Of a DNA stretch of 64,000 nt, positions 59,513 through 64,000 are shown one piece after another. The notes beneath the pieces were generated by a model, which saw nothing but the letters and a program-made list of their open reading frames with translations, was not told the origin of the DNA and searched no databases. The translations under genes were made by a program, and so were the position numbers. Origin of the DNA: Phenylobacterium sp. (GTDB lineage Bacteria > Pseudomonadota > Alphaproteobacteria > Caulobacterales > Caulobacteraceae); contig NZ_JAUYAW010000009.1 in assembly GCF_030693405.1 (NCBI RefSeq), positions 1 to 64,000 on the forward strand. The letters are read 5' to 3'. The stretch's first letter is position 1. Every line of letters begins with the position of its first letter.

Positions 59513-60381
59513 TCAGGCCTCGGCGGGGATGGCCGAGAGGGCTTCTTCCAGCTCCAGGAAGCTCGGCTGGGCGGCGGACGGCACATTTCCGCGGCCGATT
59601 TCCACCGAGATCTGGGCGGCGTTGCCGTGCAGGTGGGCGACGAGCACCGCCTGAATGATCCTGTAGAAGGAGCCCTCCTCCTCGACGACCGCGGTGAGGC
59701 GTGACGCAATCGGTCCCACCATGCCATAGGCGAGGAACACGCCCAGGAAAGTGCCACCAGGGCGCCGCCGATCATCCCGCCCAGAACCTCCGGCGGCTCG
59801 GTGATCGAGCCCATCGTCTTGATGACCCCAAGCACGGCGGCCACGATCCCCAGGGCCGGCAAGCCATCGGCCATGGTTTGCAGGGCGCCGGCCGGGGCGA
59901 GCGCCTCATGGTGGTGCTTTTCGAGCTGCTTCTCCATGGCGTCCTCGACCTGGTGGGGGTCCTCCAGGTTCATAGTCATCATCCGCAAGGTGTCGCAGAT
60001 GAAGTCCACGGCGAAGTGGTCCTTGGTGATCTTCGGGTAGCGGGAGAAGATCGTGCTCTCACTCGGGTTTTCAATGTGACTTTCCAGGGCGATGACGCCC
60101 TTGGACTTCATGGTCTTGGTCAGCAGGAAAAGCAGGGACAAGAGGTCGCGATAGTCGGACGCCTTCCACTTCGGACCTGCAAAGGCCTTGGCGAAGCCCC
60201 CCATCACCGCCTTGATCACCCCCATGGAGTTGGCGATCAGGAAGGCGGCGACTGCAGCGCCGAGGATCGCCATCAGCTCATAAGGCAGGGAATACAGGAT
60301 GATCCCCATTTTCCCGCCCGCGAGGATGTAGCTGCCGAACACCATGGCGAACAGCAGAACCAGGCCGATGATCTGAAACAT
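59513..60381 (-). pseudogene. motA: Flagellar motor stator protein MotA, frameshifted
   Basis: MotA and MotB form the proton-driven flagellar stator. From ATG 60381 the frame is perfect for about 208 residues (MFQIIGLVLLFAMVFGSYIL..., the SRYPKITKDHFAVDFICDTLRMM segment, the TM3 stretch GALQTMADGLPALGIVAAVLGVIKTMG), reaching GGMIGGALV, then goes out of frame. A second frame (59740 to 59513) continues exactly where it should with FLAYGMVGPIASRLTAVVEEEGSFYRIIQ and ends AIPAEA; together they make about 289 residues, the normal MotA length. At 59754-59755 the plus strand has CC where CCC would restore V-G-T-F. This is a one-base deletion: a real lesion or a sequencing/assembly error. Confidence 0.9.
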
Positions 60382-60494
60382 GGTGGTGAACGGTCCCCGA
60401 CGAATCCTGCCGGAGCATCGGGGTTAATGTTTAATGGCCGGTGAGCGGCAAACGGAATTTGCCTGCGTGGCCCGGCCGGATTAACAGCGATCAG

Positions 60495-61823
60495 ATGTCA
60501 GTCTCGTCCCCCATGCCCGTCGTGCTGCCGAAGCGGTCGTTTGCGATCATCTTCGGCGTGTCCCTGGCGACGGCGATGGGCAATACGGGGCTGATCTCGG
60601 TGCTGCCGGCGATCGGCCGCTCCATCGGCATCCCCGACCCCCTGGTGGCGGCGGTCTTCTCGCTGTCAGCGCTGCTGTGGGCCTTTTCCTCGCCCTTCTG
60701 GGCGCGGGCGTCGGACCGCTACGGGCGCAAGCCCCTGATGCTGGTCGGCCTGACCGGTTTCATGGTGTCGATGGTCTGCTGCGGCCTCGTGGTGAATGCG
60801 GGTCTCCGCCATTGGGCGACGCCCATGGTGATCTTCGTCTTCTTCCTGTTCGCCCGGGCGCTGTTCGGCCTGTTCGGCGCAGCCTCCAACCCGGCCACAC
60901 AGGCCTATGTGGCCGAGCATACCGCGCCGGAGAAGCGGACCCAGGCCATGTCCAGCCTGGCCGGCGCCTTTGGCCTGGGCACCGTCATCGGTCCGTTCCT
61001 GGCGCCCCTGCTGATCCTGCCGTTCCTGGGGCTCTCTGGTCCCCTGTTCGGTTTCGCCCTGATCGCCGCGATCATGCTGATCGTGGTCTACCGCTACCTG
61101 CCGGAGAGCCCCTTCGCTGGCGAGACCCGGGCGCGCACCGACGCTGAGGCCGAGGTCCGCAAGGCCAATCCCGGGGTCAAGGAAACGCCCATGTGGCGGG
61201 ACCCTCGCATCACGCCCTTCCTGATCTATGGCTTCCTGGTCGCCGCCTGCCAGACCGCCCAGGGCCAGACCCTCGGCTTTCTGATCATCGACAAGCTGGC
61301 CCTCTCGCCGGCCGCCGCTCAGGGCTTCATCGCGATCGCCATGATGTTCGGCGCCATGGCCGGCCTGCTGGCCCAGTGGGGCATTATCCGCATGTTCGAG
61401 ATGACCCCGCGCCAGCTCTTGCGCTGGGGGGTCGCCGTGGCGGCGGTGGGCAATGTGATCGTGGCGCTTTCGCCCAACTACTGGGCGGTGGTCATGGGCT
61501 ACGCCATCGCCAGCCTGGGCTTTGGCTTCGCCCGCCCGGGCTTTACGGCGGGGTCGTCCCTGGCGGTGAACATGGGCGAACAGGCGCGGGTCGCTGGCGC
61601 CATCGCCGCGGTGAACGGCGTCAATGTGGTGCTGGCCCCGTTCTTCGTCTGGCTCTATCAGCTGATCGCCTGGGCGCCCTTTGCGCTGAACGCCGCCATT
61701 ATGGTGGGCCTGCTCTACTACGCCTTCCGCAATCCGCAGCTGCGCAACGCCGATCCCCAGCCGGCGACCCGCGCCGATGCGGCCATGGCCACGCTGGATC
61801 GGCGCGACGAGTCCGGCCAGTAG
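60495..61823 (+). CDS. MFS transporter, DHA1/TetA-like
   Basis: 442 residues from ATG 60495; ATG 60513 also fits. Twelve predicted helices. Helix 1-2: IIFGVSLATAMGNTGLISVLPAIGRSIGI, then loop motif A SPFWARASDRYGRKPLMLVG (G/S-x-x-x-D-R-x-G-R-K/R), followed by antiporter motif C-like FGLGTVIGPFLAPLL. Second half has GYAIASLGFGFARPGFTAGSSLAVN. This set of motifs marks drug/H+ antiporters (TetA, CraA style), substrate unknown. Divergent from motA; the intergenic region has two TTAA units 3 bp apart near 60424-60434. Confidence 0.9.
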   Translation: MSVSSPMPVVLPKRSFAIIFGVSLATAMGNTGLISVLPAIGRSIGIPDPLVAAVFSLSALLWAFSSPFWARASDRYGRKPLMLVGLTGFMVSMVCCGLVVNAGLRHWATPMVIFVFFLFARALFGLFGAASNPATQAYVAEHTAPEKRTQAMSSLAGAFGLGTVIGPFLAPLLILPFLGLSGPLFGFALIAAIMLIVVYRYLPESPFAGETRARTDAEAEVRKANPGVKETPMWRDPRITPFLIYGFLVAACQTAQGQTLGFLIIDKLALSPAAAQGFIAIAMMFGAMAGLLAQWGIIRMFEMTPRQLLRWGVAVAAVGNVIVALSPNYWAVVMGYAIASLGFGFARPGFTAGSSLAVNMGEQARVAGAIAAVNGVNVVLAPFFVWLYQLIAWAPFALNAAIMVGLLYYAFRNPQLRNADPQPATRADAAMATLDRRDESGQ

Positions 61824-61857
61824 GGAACGCGCTCAAGTCGTTGAGCTTAGCGCCGGA

Positions 61858-63138
61858 TCAGGGCTGGCCCGCGGCCTCGGCGCGCAGGCGCCGCACCATC
61901 TCCAGAGACAGATAGCCGTCGGCCACCAGGCCGCGACTGGCCTGATAGGCCCGCAGGGCCTTGCGGGTGTTGGTCCCGACAATGCCGTCCGGCGCCCCGG
62001 GATCGAAGCCCAGAACGGCCAGGGCGCGCTGGGCGTCGCTACGGTCGGTGAGGGCCAGCGGGGTTTCCTGCGGCCAGTCACGCACCAACTGTCCCTCGCC
62101 GCCCAGGCGCTGCGCCAGCAGGCCGACGCCGAGCGCATAGGCGGTGGAGTTGTTGTAGCGGCGGATCATGAAATGGTTGTGGAAGGCCAGGAACAGCGGC
62201 CCCCCGGCCCCCGACGGGGCGATCAGCTCGGCCGGCGCCTGCTGGTCGGCCGCTGAGAACGGGCGCCCATCGGCGGTGCGGATTCCCCGCTCGGCCCACC
62301 AGGCGGGGATCTCCCGCGGCCCTTCGGTCAGGGCGTAGTCGAAGCCCCCGGGCGCGATCACCTCCCGGTGCCAGCTCTCCCCGCGCCGCCAACCGGCCTT
62401 GGCCAGCAGGTTGGCGGCGGACGCCAGAGCGTCCGGCGCCGAGTTCCAGAGGTCGCGGCGGCCGTCGCCGTCGCCGTCGATGGCGGTGGCCAGGAAGGTG
62501 GTCGGAATGAACTGGGTCTGGCCCATGGCGCCGGCCCAGGAGCCCACCAGGCGTGAGCGGGGAAATTCCCCCGAGCCGATGATCTTCAGCGCCGCCATCA
62601 GCTGGTCCTCGGCGAACTCCCGCCGCCGGCCATCGGCCGCCAGGGTCGCCATGGCGCGGATCACATCGAAGTCGCCCAAAATGGCGCCGAAGCCGGATTC
62701 CAGGCCCCAGATCGCCACCAGGATGTTCTGCGGAACCCCGTGCCGGGCCTCGATCTGGCTGAGCGCGGGCAGGGCGTCCCGACGCCGGCGGCCGATGGCG
62801 ATGCGATCATCGGTGACCACGCCACGGATGTAGTCGCTGACCGGGCGGGAAAACTCAGGCTGGCGAGAATCCAGCGCCGAGATGCGGTCATTGGGGGTAA
62901 GGCCGGCCAGCTCCCGATCGAGCAGGTCCGACGGCAGGCCTGCCCGGACGGCCTTGATGTAGAAGCTCCGCAGCCAGGCGTCGAAGGTCGGGCTTCCCGA
63001 GGGCGCCAGGGGGATCACCGGCTCGGGGTTGTGAGGGGTCGGCGCAGCCGGACCCAGGGCCAGCTGCGGCGTCAGGCCCGTCGCCGGGTCGGCGCAGCCG
63101 GCCACGACGAGTACGAGGAAGGAGCGTCGATCCATCAT
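61858..63138 (-). CDS. MltB-family lytic murein transglycosylase
   Basis: 426 residues from ATG 63138 (MMDRRSF). Lipoprotein-type leader with VVAGC. GH103-like domain: catalytic Glu in ILVAIWGLESGFGAILGDF, RREFAEDQLMAALKII, GSWAGAMGQTQFIPTTFLATAIDGDGDGRRDLWNSAPDALASAANLLAKAGW, and NHFMIRRYNNSTAYALGVGLLAQRLGG. The C-terminal 70 residues form a peptidoglycan-binding domain: QRALAVLGFDPGAPDGIVGTNTRKALRAYQASRGLVADGYLS. It cleaves glycan strands to 1,6-anhydro-muropeptides at the outer membrane. Regulated independently; sRNA candidate C ends 56 bp upstream of it. Confidence 0.93.
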   Translation of the reverse strand: MMDRRSFLVLVVAGCADPATGLTPQLALGPAAPTPHNPEPVIPLAPSGSPTFDAWLRSFYIKAVRAGLPSDLLDRELAGLTPNDRISALDSRQPEFSRPVSDYIRGVVTDDRIAIGRRRRDALPALSQIEARHGVPQNILVAIWGLESGFGAILGDFDVIRAMATLAADGRRREFAEDQLMAALKIIGSGEFPRSRLVGSWAGAMGQTQFIPTTFLATAIDGDGDGRRDLWNSAPDALASAANLLAKAGWRRGESWHREVIAPGGFDYALTEGPREIPAWWAERGIRTADGRPFSAADQQAPAELIAPSGAGGPLFLAFHNHFMIRRYNNSTAYALGVGLLAQRLGGEGQLVRDWPQETPLALTDRSDAQRALAVLGFDPGAPDGIVGTNTRKALRAYQASRGLVADGYLSLEMVRRLRAEAAGQP

Positions 63139-63193
63139 CGAACCATAGGGGTCCTGGCTGCGGGCCTCAATCGCCATGAGGCGGGGGCCGAAT

Positions 63194-63277
63194 GAAAAGC
63201 CCCGGACCTTGAGGGGCCCGGGGCTTTAAGGTGCTGCAGCCAGGTCGGTGGGGGGGATCACGACCTGACCGGCGCAG
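63194..63277 (-). ncRNA. Candidate C-rich-loop sRNA (copy C, GsrN-like)
   Basis: Minus-strand transcript: hairpin CAGGTCG / CGACCTG (63267-63261 with 63247-63241) whose loop is ATCCCCCC in RNA sense, then a terminator stem AAAGCCCCGG / CCGGGGCTTT (63227-63218 with 63205-63196) with a TTTTC tail. An exposed C-rich 5' loop before a terminator is the build of Caulobacter GsrN, a stress sRNA driven by the general-stress sigma factor. The gene lies between divergent mltB and a TonB receptor, where a protein gene is absent. Identity with GsrN is inference. Confidence 0.55.
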
Positions 63278-63281
63278 GAAG

Positions 63282-63306
63282 AATGCCCGCCGGGGCCGGG
63301 AGTTCC
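63282..63306 (-). promoter_or_regulatory. EcfG/SigT-like promoter of sRNA candidate C
   Basis: GGAAC (complement of 63302-63306) is followed after exactly 16 bases by CATT (complement of 63282-63285). The alphaproteobacterial general-stress sigma factor recognises GGAAC-N16/17-CGTT; one mismatch in the -10. The inferred start is 5-8 bases before the C-rich hairpin segment. Confidence 0.55.
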
Positions 63307-63416
63307 GGAAGACCGAAAAAGAACGCGAATCTCCGAATAAGAATTAGTCGCAATTGTGTTGCGGGGCGTTCTCGGCCTTGTTACTGCGACCCAATCTCAA
63401 GTTCGGGGTTTCTTCC

Positions 63417-64000
63417 ATGTCCGGTTTCCAGCGCGCCGCGCGCCGTCGTCTCTTCGCCACCGCCCTGGGTCTGACCTTGGGCGCCGCTGCTGCGGCCAGC
63501 GCTCAGACCCCCAGCGCCGCCGATCAGGCCAGCGATGTGGTGGACGTCGATCAGCTGGTGGTCACCGCCTCGGCCTTCGAGCGCAAGATTGTCGATGCCC
63601 CGGCCTCGATCAGCGTGATTTCCCGTGAGGCGCTGCAGACCAAGCGCTTTTCCAGCCTCGCCGAGGCCCTGGCGGACGTGGAGGGCGTCGATGTGGGCGA
63701 CGGCGTCGGCAAGACCGGCGGTCTGAACATTTCCATCCGCGGCATGCCCAGCGACTACACCCTGGTTCTGGTCGATGGCCGCCGTCAGAACGCGGCGGGC
63801 AATGTCACCCCCAACGGCTTTGGCGAAACCTCCACCAGCTTCATGCCGCCCACCTCGGCCATCGAGCGGATCGAGGTGGTGCGCGGCCCGATGTCGACCC
63901 TCCATGGCTCCGACGCCATGGGCGGCGTGGTCAACATCATCACCCGGCGCATCGGCGATCGCTGGCGGGCGGCCACCACGGTCCAGGGAACCCTGCAGAG
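63417..64000 (+). CDS. TonB-dependent receptor (N-terminal part, truncated by window)
   Basis: 194 residues are visible from ATG 63417. Signal peptide about 1-30 (AAAAASA cleavage region), TonB box VDVDQLVVTASAFERKIVDAPASISVISREALQ, plug segment VEGVDVGDGVGKTGGLNISIRGMPSDYTLVLVDGRRQNAAGNVTPNGFGETSTSFMPPTSAIERIEVVRGPMSTLHGSDAMGGVVNIITRRIGDRW, then the first barrel strand. 'F.PP.SAIERIEVVRGPMSTLHGSDAMGGVVNIITRR' is the plug pattern of siderophore (FepA/CirA/BfrD-like) receptors, so iron uptake is the best guess. The promoter region near 63325-63356 has a weak A/T-rich dyad GCGAAT...GTCGC that could be a Fur-type site. The end lies beyond the window. Confidence 0.93.
   Translation, partial: MSGFQRAARRRLFATALGLTLGAAAAASAQTPSAADQASDVVDVDQLVVTASAFERKIVDAPASISVISREALQTKRFSSLAEALADVEGVDVGDGVGKTGGLNISIRGMPSDYTLVLVDGRRQNAAGNVTPNGFGETSTSFMPPTSAIERIEVVRGPMSTLHGSDAMGGVVNIITRRIGDRWRAATTVQGTLQ

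Noticed and set aside
63325..63356. Fur box upstream of the truncated TonB receptor
   Set aside because: Only a loose A/T-rich dyad; by hand fewer than half of the consensus positions match, so I mention it but do not call it.

Overview
The window is a high-GC (roughly 65-70 %) chromosomal segment of an alphaproteobacterium, almost certainly family Caulobacteraceae. Gene content and order favour a Phenylobacterium- or Caulobacter-like organism: a CpdR-type cell-cycle response regulator beside an N-formylglutamate amidohydrolase, a TipF-like flagellar EAL protein, motA, a CIRCE-controlled groESL, several TonB-dependent receptors with long signal peptides, and many acyl-CoA enzymes. About 62 protein genes, one tRNA and three candidate small RNAs are supported. 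I see no rRNA, CRISPR array, prophage, transposase or origin; the window looks like core chromosome with some accessory metabolism.

Layout. 1-2.4 kb: end of a small membrane protein, then groEL/groES on the minus strand behind a CIRCE operator. 2.6-10 kb: an accessory uptake and oxidation block (TetR regulator, TonB receptor, spinster-type MFS transporter, two acyl-CoA dehydrogenases), with clear palindromic operators. 10-13 kb: acetyltransferases and a coupled pair of TauE/SafE permeases, followed by dispersed palindromic repeats. 13-26 kb: housekeeping (SDR, tadA, rluB, rsmD, a YjhX/TopAI homologue, mutL, a GumN-like protein, lspA, ileS, ribF, MaoC). 26-32 kb: HAD protein, tipF, 3-hydroxybutyryl-CoA dehydrogenase, etfBA, cobalamin adenosyltransferase, HIG1-type protein. 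32-41 kb: two TetR regulators, methylsuccinyl-CoA dehydrogenase (ethylmalonyl-CoA pathway), GST, hydrolase, Rieske oxygenase, GH13 glucosidase. 41-50 kb: variant ClpP, M20 peptidase, two tandem extensin-like proteins, SDR, GNAT, aminoglycoside-phosphotransferase-like kinase, aminotransferase, typA. 50-64 kb: sRNA candidate, cpdR, tRNA-Val, a GNAT gene behind a possible attenuator, large TonB receptor, mnmC, frameshifted motA, MFS, lytic transglycosylase, sRNA candidate, and a truncated TonB receptor.

Functional threads. Acyl-CoA metabolism recurs: three acyl-CoA dehydrogenases, ETF to take their electrons, 3-hydroxyacyl-CoA dehydrogenases, a MaoC hydratase, methylsuccinyl-CoA dehydrogenase and the adenosyltransferase that would supply coenzyme B12 to the mutases of the same pathway. 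The strongest unexpected signals are non-coding: two loci (12.2-12.3 kb minus, 50.6-50.7 kb plus) share the ten bases TTTCCTCCCT, a small GCCC/GGGC hairpin before it and a terminator after it, as in alphaproteobacterial MmgR/alpha-r8 sRNAs. A third locus (63.2-63.3 kb minus) has a C-rich loop, a terminator and a general-stress-sigma-like promoter. Other signals are a leaderless promoter flanked by ACCCGGGT palindromes (47.3 kb), a leader peptide with mutually exclusive hairpins (52.4 kb), and a one-base deletion in motA (59.75 kb).
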